The translations under genes were made by a program, and so were the position numbers. This document shows positions 1-6,367 of a DNA stretch of 22,631 nucleotides, piece by piece. The stretch is taken from IMG/VR virus record IMGVR_UViG_3300046010_003851, positions 1 to 22,631 of that record; one strand, written 5' to 3'. The notes below the pieces were generated by a model, which was given only the letters and a program-made list of their open reading frames with translations, did no database searches and was not told the origin of the DNA. The stretch is from a virus. The stretch's first letter is position 1, and the number at the start of each line of letters is the position of its first letter.

Positions 1-154
1 TGGTGGCGATCAGATCGAGGGACTCGCGGTGCGCATCGTCCATCTCTCTCCAGTTTTGGCCTTGCTTGAAGCAATCCTTGAGCTGCTGTGCCATCGCTGC
101 CGTACTGGCGTAAGAGCCATGCGTCTTTTCGCGTTCGTTCAGAATGTCAGTCAT
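1..154 (-). CDS. Conserved phage protein, N-terminal part (DUF6378-like)
   Basis: Only the first 51 codons lie in the window; the gene runs off the left edge. The ATG at 152-154 follows a good ribosome site (AGGAGC, about 6 bases upstream). The product begins MTDILNEREKTHGSY, followed by a helical stretch containing WREMDDAHRESLDLIA. This ILxERxxTHG start with a later QREALDMIA-like segment recalls a small phage family that I associate with DUF6378; that assignment is from memory and uncertain. The biochemical function of such proteins is unknown. It is the last visible gene of the minus-strand early operon, so it is probably co-transcribed with the genes to its right. Confidence 0.7.
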   Translation of the reverse strand, partial: MTDILNEREKTHGSYASTAAMAQQLKDCFKQGQNWREMDDAHRESLDLIAT

Positions 155-163
155 AGTTGCTCC

Positions 164-271
164 TCAATTCTCCAGCAAGGCCGCAATAGCCGTGAGTGGT
201 AGATCTGCTGCCAGTATTAGATGAAGAAGCCGTCGAGCTGCTGGGGCGTCACATCGCCGACGTGCTCTCAC
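164..271 (-). CDS. Possible 35-residue ORF, uncertain
   Basis: The gap between the genes ending at 281 and starting at 154 is open in one minus-strand frame. It begins at a GTG (269-271) with AAGCCAAGG just upstream and ends at a TGA directly before the ribosome site of the next gene. The predicted peptide has an Arg-rich start and a hydrophobic second half ending LPLTAIAALLEN. I recognise no family. Placement in a tightly packed operon and the neat fit between neighbours are the only support; the gap may equally be untranslated. Confidence is low. Confidence 0.2.
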   Translation of the reverse strand: MRARRRCDAPAARRLLHLILAADLPLTAIAALLEN

Positions 272-280
272 GCCTTGGCT

Positions 281-481
281 TCAAGCGGGTGGTCGAGGAA
301 TAGCCTCCTCATACCAACACCGCACCGGGAAATGCCCCTCAGTCCATTCGTCGATGATCCTGCGCGGATAACCCTGCTCCACCATCCACGCGATGATGTC
401 GTGGCGGCGGTCATCCGGCACGGGTTTTGGAAATCCGTATTTCCAACCTTGTGGCGGGTCTACTATCAAGGTGTCAGTCAT
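281..481 (-). CDS. Small phage protein with DPPxGWKYGFPKP motif
   Basis: A 66-residue protein starting at the ATG 479-481. An in-frame GTG immediately before it is an alternative start, and GGAGGGGAA serves as ribosome site. The start overlaps the TGA of the upstream gene by one base (TGATG), implying translational coupling. The N-terminus reads TLIVDPPQGWKYGFPKP, a motif I recognise from small uncharacterised phage proteins. The middle (DIIAWMVEQGYPRRIIDEW) looks helical and the C-terminus is aromatic and Pro-rich. No catalytic motif or membrane segment is visible. Function unknown; it sits among small accessory genes at the far end of the early operon. Confidence 0.75.
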   Translation of the reverse strand: MTDTLIVDPPQGWKYGFPKPVPDDRRHDIIAWMVEQGYPRRIIDEWTEGHFPVRCWYEEAIPRPPA

Positions 482-648
482 CACTTCCCCTCCAACATGG
501 CGCTTGCAAGTATTCTTGGCTCAGTTTCCTTGCCGTCTGCAATTAGTTTCAGCGCCGCCCGCAGCCGCTCAATCTCGTCAGCGGCCTCCCACCTGTAATC
601 GTCTTTGCTCAGCGAACCTTGACGCAGCGTTTCAACAATATCGGTCAT
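481..648 (-). CDS. Small helical phage protein, unknown function
   Basis: A 55-residue protein starting MTDIVETLRQGSL, with the central segment YRWEAADEIERLRAALKLI. This heptad-rich EAADEIERLR pattern is common in small phage early proteins and suggests a short amphipathic helix or coiled coil. A longer reading upstream in the same frame is possible, but the ATG at 646-648 is preferred. It has AAGGGGGCGAGG as ribosome site and overlaps the TGA of the preceding gene in an ATGA. The extended frame would overlap two well-supported genes. No enzymatic motif is seen; function unknown. Confidence 0.75.
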   Translation of the reverse strand: MTDIVETLRQGSLSKDDYRWEAADEIERLRAALKLIADGKETEPRILASAMLEGK

Positions 649-806
649 CCTCGCCCCCTTTCCAGATCCGCCTGGCGGCGGGCTTCCATGAGCTCTGCGT
701 AGAGCCGCCGAATATGTGCGTCGGCCTCCCGCAGGTCGGCCATCAGCTGCTGCACCTGGATCGCCAGTGCGCGGTTCACTGCCTCGAGGGTGGGCTCGCG
801 GGTCAT
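645..806 (-). CDS. Small coiled-coil phage protein
   Basis: A 53-residue protein, MTREPTLEAVNRALAIQ..., found by translating the gap between its neighbours. Its ATG (804-806) overlaps the stop of the PP-loop enzyme gene in an ATGA, and its own TGA overlaps the next ATG the same way, so three genes form a coupled chain. The sequence is strongly helical with a heptad pattern (IQVQQLMADLREADAHIRRL) and a basic C-terminus (ARRQADLERGRG), consistent with a short coiled coil. No conserved family is recognised. A protein-like composition and the exact fit between two overlaps make it likely to be real. Confidence 0.65.
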   Translation of the reverse strand: MTREPTLEAVNRALAIQVQQLMADLREADAHIRRLYAELMEARRQADLERGRG

Positions 807-1648
807 GCTGCCTCCTCAGTCGCACAGATCAGCCCGCACTCGGCGTCGTGCTCGTCATCAACGTCTGCGAATAGGAACCCCTGCCGGTCTACCTGATCGA
901 AGAGCTCGGCGTAGGAATGCTCGGTGATGAAGCGGGCGCCGCTGCCCGGCTTGACGCTGGCCTCCTGCGCCGCCCACCAGTCGGCCATGCCAGGGTTCTC
1001 GCGCATCAGCGCCTGCAGCTTGGCGCGACCTTTAAGGAAGCAGAGGTCACAGTTGCCCTCGTAGGGCTTTAGTTGCAGGTCGAACGGCTGCTGCGCCCAG
1101 AACGCCATCACGTCGCGCTTGGTAGCTTTGGCCTTCGACATCGGCATCACATTCCGCCAAGGCTGCTTGCCGCTGTCGTTTGCCGCCAGCGCCTTCAGAA
1201 CGCGGTGGCCTTCGTCGTAGCGAAGGCCAATGACGTTCGTCCAATTACGCCACCCCATAGCCTGCTTGCAGAAGTCACGCATGACGCGGATTTTGAGTTC
1301 GGATGTGCAGAACCTTGTGACGCTGTTCGGAAGGTAATTCTTTTTTTTGATCAGGTCGGCAAACGGACGCCCGTCGCGCGATGCAGAATTGAACCCAACC
1401 TCCTCAAACCGCGTATCGCCCAGTCGGTACTCCAGCCAATAAACCTTGACGTTCCAATGCGTGGCGCAGTCGTGGACAAAGCGCAGGGTTTCCTCACGCT
1501 CCTTGCCAGTGTTGGCAAAGGTGACAACCACATCCTCCGGCAGAATGCCGCCGTGTGCGTCGAGGATGTGCTTCAACATGTAGCCGCTGGTGCGCCCACC
1601 CGAAAACGAGATGAGCGCCGGGCCGGTGATCAGATAGGGGTTTGCCAT
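803..1648 (-). CDS. PAPS reductase-like PP-loop enzyme
   Basis: A 281-residue protein of the adenine nucleotide alpha-hydrolase superfamily, similar to phosphoadenosine phosphosulfate reductases. The PP-loop SGGRTSG is at residues 16-22, followed by FANTGKEREET (44-54), the usual second motif. C114 lies in RFCTSELK, and a CDLC pair (C200, C203) follows; such cysteines could bind zinc or an Fe-S cluster. Enzymes of this superfamily adenylate a substrate and often move sulfur; the phage versions mostly have no proven reaction. The start at 1646-1648 overlaps the transglycosylase stop (TAATG). A longer frame upstream is open but would run inside that gene. Because it shares an operon with a DpdA-like enzyme, a role in nucleic acid modification is possible but only inferred. 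Confidence 0.8.
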   Translation of the reverse strand: MANPYLITGPALISFSGGRTSGYMLKHILDAHGGILPEDVVVTFANTGKEREETLRFVHDCATHWNVKVYWLEYRLGDTRFEEVGFNSASRDGRPFADLIKKKNYLPNSVTRFCTSELKIRVMRDFCKQAMGWRNWTNVIGLRYDEGHRVLKALAANDSGKQPWRNVMPMSKAKATKRDVMAFWAQQPFDLQLKPYEGNCDLCFLKGRAKLQALMRENPGMADWWAAQEASVKPGSGARFITEHSYAELFDQVDRQGFLFADVDDEHDAECGLICATEEAA

Positions 1649-2067
1649 TACCGGGCCACCCGCCGCGCATAGGCTGCACCCGCTCGGGTGACCCGACGGA
1701 GAGCACTGACGCCTTGGTAGTGGCAAGCGGCAGCAATTCGATAATTACCTTTGGCCCCTCGATAACACATAGCTAGATGCCGCATTCCCCATTCGGTCTG
1801 GACCGCGCAGCTGGCTCGCCTGATCGATGGCCCTCTGTAGCCCATAGCGCGGGCCGTGGATGGCATGATCTGCAATGGCCCACTGGCACCGCTCTTGTTA
1901 TGGCGATGGCACTGTAGCCCGCTCTCCGCCCTTCCTATACGCAGCGCCAGATCAACCGGCACGCGGTGCCGTTTGGCCGCGGCTGTTACCAGTGCGGTGG
2001 CGTCAGAGGCAGTGGCTGGAATCGTATTTGCAAAAATCAGGCTCATCGCAATAATGAGGTTTCTCAT
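1648..2067 (-). CDS. Secreted lytic transglycosylase (SLT domain)
   Basis: A 139-residue protein with a hydrophobic N-terminus (MRNLIIAMSLIFANT) and an ATAS-type site near residue 21, i.e. a signal peptide, followed by an SLT-like domain. The catalytic glutamate is probably E48 in GRAESG; the SGASGPLQIMPSTARAMGY block (59-77) is the second hallmark. The family cleaves the MurNAc-GlcNAc bond of peptidoglycan. Cys and Arg/Lys residues are abundant in the mature part, suggesting a disulfide-stabilised basic periplasmic enzyme. The ribosome site is CGGAGAAAC. It lies in the early operon rather than beside tail or lysis genes. It may therefore be an endolysin-like or cell-wall remodelling enzyme; no holin is visible. 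Confidence 0.85.
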   Translation of the reverse strand: MRNLIIAMSLIFANTIPATASDATALVTAAAKRHRVPVDLALRIGRAESGLQCHRHNKSGASGPLQIMPSTARAMGYRGPSIRRASCAVQTEWGMRHLAMCYRGAKGNYRIAAACHYQGVSALRRVTRAGAAYARRVAR

Positions 2068-2174
2068 ATTGTTTCTCCGTTCATTATTTGATACAATCCG
2101 AGCCGACCTTTATGGCACCGCTCGCAGTCATTGGGTCTCGGGGCGGCGGCGTCCTCCTTCGTCAGCCGCCCCAT
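2064..2174 (-). CDS. Hidden 36-residue CxxCH mini-protein
   Basis: A short ORF overlapping the 3' end of the VRR-NUC gene by 47 bases; its TGA overlaps the transglycosylase ATG (ATGA). The product starts MGRLTKEDAA and contains NDCERCHKGRLGLYQI, with C17, C20 and H21, resembling half a zinc-binding knuckle. It fills an otherwise unexplained 60-base gap and links two genes by coupled overlaps, as elsewhere in this operon. The ribosome site is weak, so translation would depend on coupling to the gene upstream. No family is recognised. An ordinary gene caller would probably miss it. Moderate to low confidence. Confidence 0.45.
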   Translation of the reverse strand: MGRLTKEDAAAPRPNDCERCHKGRLGLYQIMNGETI

Positions 2175-2514
2175 CCATTTTCAACAATTGCAATAATTTG
2201 TCGCTCGCGTCCATAGCACCATAACCTACGATGACTTGATGGCCTATGCTTTCCAAGTATTGAACCACCGCTTTTTGCTCTGGCGATAGCCTTCCACCTT
2301 TTTTCCGTTTCATTTCGATCCATATTCCCCATGCCGGGATAAATAGATCAGGGATTCCTGGGACCACGCCTTCTCGGTGAAGCCGCTTTGCAGTTGCAAT
2401 ATTGCGCTTGCCACCATTAGGTATGGCGAAAATCAGCACACGCGGCCATCTTGCTCTGAACCATTGCACAAAACCGATTTGTTCGGCGTGTTCAAAAGGG
2501 AGGGAATTGGTCAC
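2128..2514 (-). CDS. VRR-NUC domain nuclease
   Basis: A small PD-(D/E)xK nuclease of the VRR-NUC family (128 residues from the GTG at 2512-2514). Visible elements are EHAEQIGFVQW (8-18), IPNGGKR (31-37), the catalytic PD at 55-56 in GIPDLF, E67-x-K69 in IEMKRKKGG, and Q80. Family members cut branched or single-strand-containing DNA and are common in phage replication modules. The frame can be extended to an ATG at 2583, but that adds a hydrophobic segment foreign to the family and would cover most of a Cys-rich mini-gene. The GTG start has AGGAAGG upstream, though at a long spacing. It follows the SF2 helicase, fitting a joint role in recombination or fork processing. Confidence 0.85.
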   Translation of the reverse strand: MTNSLPFEHAEQIGFVQWFRARWPRVLIFAIPNGGKRNIATAKRLHREGVVPGIPDLFIPAWGIWIEMKRKKGGRLSPEQKAVVQYLESIGHQVIVGYGAMDASDKLLQLLKMDGAADEGGRRRPETQ

Positions 2515-2641
2515 GTTTTTCGCAGCCTTCCTGCAATATTTTATCAGGCACAATATCGCGCCAATAAGTACAATATCGACCATCGTACAGGCTCATGCAA
2601 TTTGCGCACGCATCAGAATAACGGTTCGAGGAGTTCTGCAC
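2492..2641 (-). CDS. Hidden Cys4 mini-protein
   Basis: A short ORF between the helicase and VRR-NUC genes, about 49 residues from a GTG at 2639-2641, or 34 from the ATG at 2594-2596. It contains DACANCMSLYDGRYCTYWRD, then VPDKILQEGCEKRDQFPPF. The cysteines are spaced CxxC-x8-C-x15-C (C12, C15, C24, C40 in the longer form), typical of a small metal-binding knuckle. Small phage proteins with this YC...W...VP...GC...PF layout seem familiar, but I cannot name a family. The longer form keeps all four Cys and has AGAAGA close upstream, overlapping the helicase end by 29 bases. Its existence argues for the shorter start of VRR-NUC. Confidence 0.5.
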   Translation of the reverse strand: MQNSSNRYSDACANCMSLYDGRYCTYWRDIVPDKILQEGCEKRDQFPPF

Positions 2642-4247
2642 GTTCTTCTGGTGTGAGATGCTTTCGTGGTGTGTAGTCGAGTTGAACGATCTCATAGAAT
2701 TTATCATTTTTCTCGCTCGGCTTTACCTTGATTCTTTTTGGTCTATTCCAATGATCGCATTCTAACAATGCTTCCTCAGTAGTGTTGGCATTGGCACCAA
2801 GTGCTGGCTTGCGCTTGATGTAACGCTCGGCGGCATAACCACCGTGATCCGGGCAGAGCCACTCTGAAACCTTGATTAGACCGCAATAATAGGTCACGCG
2901 GATGCTATCTGGCTTTCCCTCCTTGTGCCAGCGGGAATAGCCTACATCAACAACTTCAGCCCATTCGGCTTGTACCTGGGTCGAGATCATGGCCCCACTA
3001 TAGGCTCGATTTCCGTGGTTGAGAACAGGTGGCGGGAAAGCGTAACCGCAGACAACACAATTCCGCATTGCGGCATGTTGGATGGTCTGGCAGCTAGGGC
3101 ATTCCTTGCATGGTGCTTCGCCATCTTCGGCCTTTCCTTTGATCTTCGGCTTCACCTTGTCAATGAATCCATGACGGATCACATTGTCGCCGTAATCCAT
3201 CACAAGGCAATCAACCTTTCCGGGAGCAATGCGAGTGCCTCGTCCGACGATCTGGACGTATAATCCTGCGCTCTCGGTTGCTCGTACTATGCCGATCAGA
3301 TCGACATGTGGCACATTGAAGCCCGTTGTCAGCACGTTGACGTTAATCAGACACTTGAATTCCCCGCGCCGGAACCGCTCGATCTTGTCGGTTCGCTCTG
3401 TCATGCTATCAGCCCCAGTCACGACATGGGATTCAATGCCGTGCGCTTGGAATTCATCGCGTAGCATATTGGCATGAACTACACCGCAAGCGAAGATCAG
3501 CCAAGCGCGGCGATCTGCACCATAAGCCACGATTTCGGCCACGGTTTCTTTTACCAGTTCTGGATCGGATGCCGCCTTGGCAAGCTCGCTTTCAATGAAC
3601 TCTCCACCTCGATGACCGACCTCGGAGAGATCGATCTTGCGTGCGCCAGCCTTGCTAATAACTGGAGCCAGGAATCCTTGCTCCATGAGGTCAGCAACTG
3701 GAATGTCATAGGCTATGCCATCAAAGATGGCTCCTTCCCCCTTATGGAGCCAGCCGCTGTCAAGCCGATATGGCGTTGCCGTGAGGCCGACGATCTTCAC
3801 GCCGGGATTCGCAATCTTGAGATCGGTGAGAAACTTGTTGTAGCGCGTACTATCCGTGCGCGGAATAAGATGGCATTCGTCTACGATCACAAGGTCAGGA
3901 GCCGGGACCATATCAAACGCACGCTTGTGAATCGATTGAATGCCAGCAAAGGTTATTGATCGGTCTAGTATCTTCTTCTTGAGGCTTGCACTGTAGAAAC
4001 CTACATCGGCCTCTGGGTAAAGGTTAAGCAGTTCCGCTGCATTCTGTTCAAGAAGTTCCTTGACATGCGTCAGCATCAAGACGCGCGTTCCGGGAAACGA
4101 CATTGCATCCTTGACCAGATGCGCGATGATGAGGCTCTTGCCTGATCCAGTCGGTGCGACGATCAATGGGTTGTCGCCTTTCTTGCTGGCCCAGTAATCA
4201 TACAGGCCATCGATGGCGGAGCGTTGATAGGGGCGGAGGTCAAGCAT
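2613..4247 (-). CDS. DEAD/DEAH-box SF2 helicase
   Basis: A 544-residue superfamily 2 helicase. RPYQRSAIDGL (5-15) is the Q-like entry motif, APTGSGKS (31-38) Walker A, VDECH near residue 120 Walker B, and GLTATPYR motif III. QIVGRGTRIAPGK near residue 336 is motif VI. A Cys-rich segment (CKECPSC...NCVVCGY, around 375-400) is probably a zinc ribbon, followed by an uncharacterised C-terminal domain. It would unwind DNA using ATP during replication or recombination. The start at 4245-4247 is chosen because MLDLRPYQ is a typical family N-terminus; it overlaps the transporter stop by 8 bases. A 15-residue longer start is possible but would lie deeper in that gene. Confidence 0.92.
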   Translation of the reverse strand: MLDLRPYQRSAIDGLYDYWASKKGDNPLIVAPTGSGKSLIIAHLVKDAMSFPGTRVLMLTHVKELLEQNAAELLNLYPEADVGFYSASLKKKILDRSITFAGIQSIHKRAFDMVPAPDLVIVDECHLIPRTDSTRYNKFLTDLKIANPGVKIVGLTATPYRLDSGWLHKGEGAIFDGIAYDIPVADLMEQGFLAPVISKAGARKIDLSEVGHRGGEFIESELAKAASDPELVKETVAEIVAYGADRRAWLIFACGVVHANMLRDEFQAHGIESHVVTGADSMTERTDKIERFRRGEFKCLINVNVLTTGFNVPHVDLIGIVRATESAGLYVQIVGRGTRIAPGKVDCLVMDYGDNVIRHGFIDKVKPKIKGKAEDGEAPCKECPSCQTIQHAAMRNCVVCGYAFPPPVLNHGNRAYSGAMISTQVQAEWAEVVDVGYSRWHKEGKPDSIRVTYYCGLIKVSEWLCPDHGGYAAERYIKRKPALGANANTTEEALLECDHWNRPKRIKVKPSEKNDKFYEIVQLDYTPRKHLTPEERAELLEPLF

Positions 4248-4764
4248 TGGCGGCTTTATTATTATGCCATGTCCACAAAAACGCAGCGGCAATGACTGTC
4301 ATCCACACCTTACCCAGCAGCTGCCCGCCCATGAACTCCAGCGAACCGAAGGCTAGCCACAGGAACGCCGCCGAGTCTGCAACAGCACCTACCACGCCGG
4401 AAGCTAGCACGGCCAGCGGCAAATTACGCTTCCGCAGCGGAGTGTAAACCGCGAGGTCCATCAACTCAGCGATGCCGAAGGCCACCGCCGAAGCGATTAC
4501 CAGCGCAGGAGGGGCAACCAGGATTGACAGCACCACGCCTGCCGCAATGGCCGCGAATGCCCACCGGACGCCCAGCAACTGCTGCACCGCATCACGCAGC
4601 ACCAGCGCCGCGCCAATCATCAGAACACCAGACGGGGCAGACAAGCCAAACCCTACCGGAACGAGGCACGGGCCGTTTGGAACGCAGAAAGTCCCGACAT
4701 TGCCAATTAGCCAGTTAGCCAACGGGATGGTTGCGAGATAAGCAAGGAAGACTGCAATTCTCAT
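4240..4764 (-). CDS. yhhQ: VUT/YhhQ-family queuosine precursor transporter
   Basis: A 174-residue, highly hydrophobic inner-membrane protein with about five to six predicted membrane segments. It carries family-like features: ANWLIGNVG, SAPSGVLMIGAALVLRD (an Arg-Asp pair at a segment end), AFGIAELMDLAVYTPLRKR and VADSAAFLWLAF. YhhQ/VUT proteins import 7-deazaguanine precursors (preQ0 or preQ1). It starts at the ATG 4762-4764, overlapping the stop of the DpdA-like gene as ATGA; a start 12 residues upstream would run into that gene. Its direct coupling with a DpdA-like enzyme supports a role supplying the base for phage DNA modification. A role in host tRNA queuosine supply is the alternative. 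The gene symbol is by family only. Confidence 0.85.
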   Translation of the reverse strand: MRIAVFLAYLATIPLANWLIGNVGTFCVPNGPCLVPVGFGLSAPSGVLMIGAALVLRDAVQQLLGVRWAFAAIAAGVVLSILVAPPALVIASAVAFGIAELMDLAVYTPLRKRNLPLAVLASGVVGAVADSAAFLWLAFGSLEFMGGQLLGKVWMTVIAAAFLWTWHNNKAANA

Positions 4765-5441
4765 GCGATGAGTTCCATTTGTTCTGGTTGGGTTTTCCAT
4801 TTAATTGGACATTGCACGGCATCAATGACGCGAGCCATTGCCTCGGGGCAGGAGTTCGTGTCTTTGTAGTTTCGGGCCACGTTCACGCTATCAACGCTTG
4901 CAAATGGCCACCGCTTTCCAGCTACTGCCATGCCTCTAAGCATATGTATCCACGGAATCGGACCACGACGTCCAAGTTCGTTGAATGCCTCATCAGTTCG
5001 CCTGCACCATGCGTCAGACCCCACTTGCCAATAGGCACCGGATGAGCCGAAGCAGACCTTTGGAAACTCCTGTGCGAAGTCCAAAAGGGTTTCGAAAGGT
5101 TCAGCCATGTGCCACACAGGTGCGCCAAGTTCTTTGCGATGCGGCCACTCTTTCACCAGATGAGCGTTGTCTTCCACATCGCCGTCAATAACGTCAGGGA
5201 TAACTGCCCAATGCGGATGACCAAGGCGGTTTTCAAGCCAGCGATAGTATCCTGTCCAATCCACGGCCTTGCCCTTGGTAAACAAGCTGAACGCGCCGTT
5301 GTCCCACATCACGCTTTGGCCGATCCGCAGGCAAATATCAGCATCTGCGGGATTAGCATATGAAACGCAAAAATTCTTTCCAGCCATGAGCCACAACTGG
5401 TCACGCGGCGTCAGTGGCGTGCCATGGTAATGGACTGTCAC
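4761..5441 (-). CDS. dpdA: DpdA-like DNA 7-deazaguanine transglycosylase
   Basis: A 226-residue protein resembling phage DpdA, a TGT-related enzyme that swaps guanine in DNA for a 7-deazaguanine base. TGT-like landmarks are WDNGAF (D47, compare DSGGF/DSGAF), PDVIDGD (D83, D86, D88), CFGSSG (130-135), HMLRG (166-170) and FASVDSVNVARN (D184). The typical TGT zinc cluster CxCxxC is absent, and the protein is short compared with tRNA TGTs. The GTG start at 5441 overlaps the nuclease stop (GTGA). The next gene is the preQ0/preQ1-type transporter, ATGA-coupled, which strongly supports the assignment. Which residue is the nucleophile, and which base is inserted, cannot be told from sequence. A nucleic-acid-unrelated role is unlikely. 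Confidence 0.78.
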   Translation of the reverse strand: MTVHYHGTPLTPRDQLWLMAGKNFCVSYANPADADICLRIGQSVMWDNGAFSLFTKGKAVDWTGYYRWLENRLGHPHWAVIPDVIDGDVEDNAHLVKEWPHRKELGAPVWHMAEPFETLLDFAQEFPKVCFGSSGAYWQVGSDAWCRRTDEAFNELGRRGPIPWIHMLRGMAVAGKRWPFASVDSVNVARNYKDTNSCPEAMARVIDAVQCPIKWKTQPEQMELIA

Positions 5442-6367
5442 TTCCCCATCCTCCCCTTGTGATTCCGCACCACTTCGCCTTCCTCGGTCACATACTCAAC
5501 CCAATCCTCGCCAGTATCATGTATCGGCAACTTCACGAGGTCAGGAATATAGATATGATCGCCGCAACCCGTGTATTGCTCGATCTCGTCCAGCGTTTTC
5601 TTGTGCCTGGCGCATGACCAGCTCCCATCTTTTTCTGCGGTGGAAAATGCGCAAGTGCGGCAATTCAATTCTGGCATTTGGTCACCGTGGCAGATTGAAT
5701 GATATGAGCAAAACTTGCACTCGAACCAAGCCGGATCATTATTCAGTTTCAATGGCGGCTTATTGGCAAAGATAACCTTGTCGGCTTTTGCGAGCAGTCC
5801 CTCCGCATATGCCTTGTCGGGGCGAATCCGTTCCGCATAAATCTCATCGTTATTCTTATTGACCGCAATGAACAGGCATCGTTCCATCCCGCTCAAATGC
5901 AAGCCGATCTGGCACTGCGCCCAATAGACCGGCTTCGCCTTTTCAAGGCCAAGATTGGTCAAGGTCTTGAAGTTCTTTTCATTCATGGTCTTTACTTCAA
6001 GCGTGTGAGGCTTTGTGCTTTCCGGCAATCCTTCAAGCACACCGTCGAGGCTCAAGGCAAAATGCCCACCGTGTGCCGCAAAGCGCGGCTGCATTCCAGT
6101 CTCAGGGTCTCGCTCCCAGACTGTGCAACCGGCAGCGCGAAGGTTCTGGATCACTCGCACTTCTTCGCGGTCGCCAGTCTCAAATAATCGCAAGATTCGG
6201 CCTTCGTGCAATTCTCGCCATGTCCATCGAAACTGATACCACAAAGACCTGGAGCAGGAATTACCGATCTGGCTTCCTCCAAGATGCGGCCTATGAGGTT
6301 GCTTGCGGCGGTCTTCATAGGATTTATAGATCGCCTTGACGATTGCCGGTGTCATGTCGAGTTTCAT
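5438..6367 (-). CDS. Cas4/RecB-like PD-(D/E)xK exonuclease
   Basis: A 309-residue nuclease of the Cas4/AddB/RecB type. The catalytic set appears as D108 (SLDG), E124-V-K126 (LEVKT) and Q153 in WAQCQIGLHLSG. C38 in GNSCSRSLWYQF, together with C217, C220 and C226 (FECKFCSYHSIC), has the split four-cysteine layout of a 4Fe-4S cluster in Cas4/AddB nucleases. A second Cys cluster follows (C236, C239, C252), possibly zinc-binding. Such phage enzymes resect DNA ends to prepare strands for annealing. The start has GAGGA upstream and directly follows the TAA of the preceding gene. Its stop overlaps the DpdA-like start. Together with the Sak4-like ATPase it suggests a phage recombination system. Confidence 0.85.
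   Translation of the reverse strand: MKLDMTPAIVKAIYKSYEDRRKQPHRPHLGGSQIGNSCSRSLWYQFRWTWRELHEGRILRLFETGDREEVRVIQNLRAAGCTVWERDPETGMQPRFAAHGGHFALSLDGVLEGLPESTKPHTLEVKTMNEKNFKTLTNLGLEKAKPVYWAQCQIGLHLSGMERCLFIAVNKNNDEIYAERIRPDKAYAEGLLAKADKVIFANKPPLKLNNDPAWFECKFCSYHSICHGDQMPELNCRTCAFSTAEKDGSWSCARHKKTLDEIEQYTGCGDHIYIPDLVKLPIHDTGEDWVEYVTEEGEVVRNHKGRMGK

Noticed and set aside
232-312. Minus-strand frame that reads as a plausible peptide interrupted by one TGA (between KA and EHVGDV).
   Set aside because: TGA is used as a normal stop throughout the window, and no upstream evidence supports recoding or a frameshift here; probably chance or a decayed small gene.
1073-1672. A 199-codon plus-strand ORF opposite the PP-loop enzyme.
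   Set aside because: It is antisense to a gene with clear SGGRTSG and CxxC motifs; composition is Arg/His-rich as in typical shadow frames.
2515-2583. N-terminal extension of VRR-NUC to an ATG at 2583.
   Set aside because: It adds a hydrophobic segment foreign to the family and would overlay a Cys-patterned mini-gene; the GTG at 2514 with AGGAAGG upstream fits better, though not proven.
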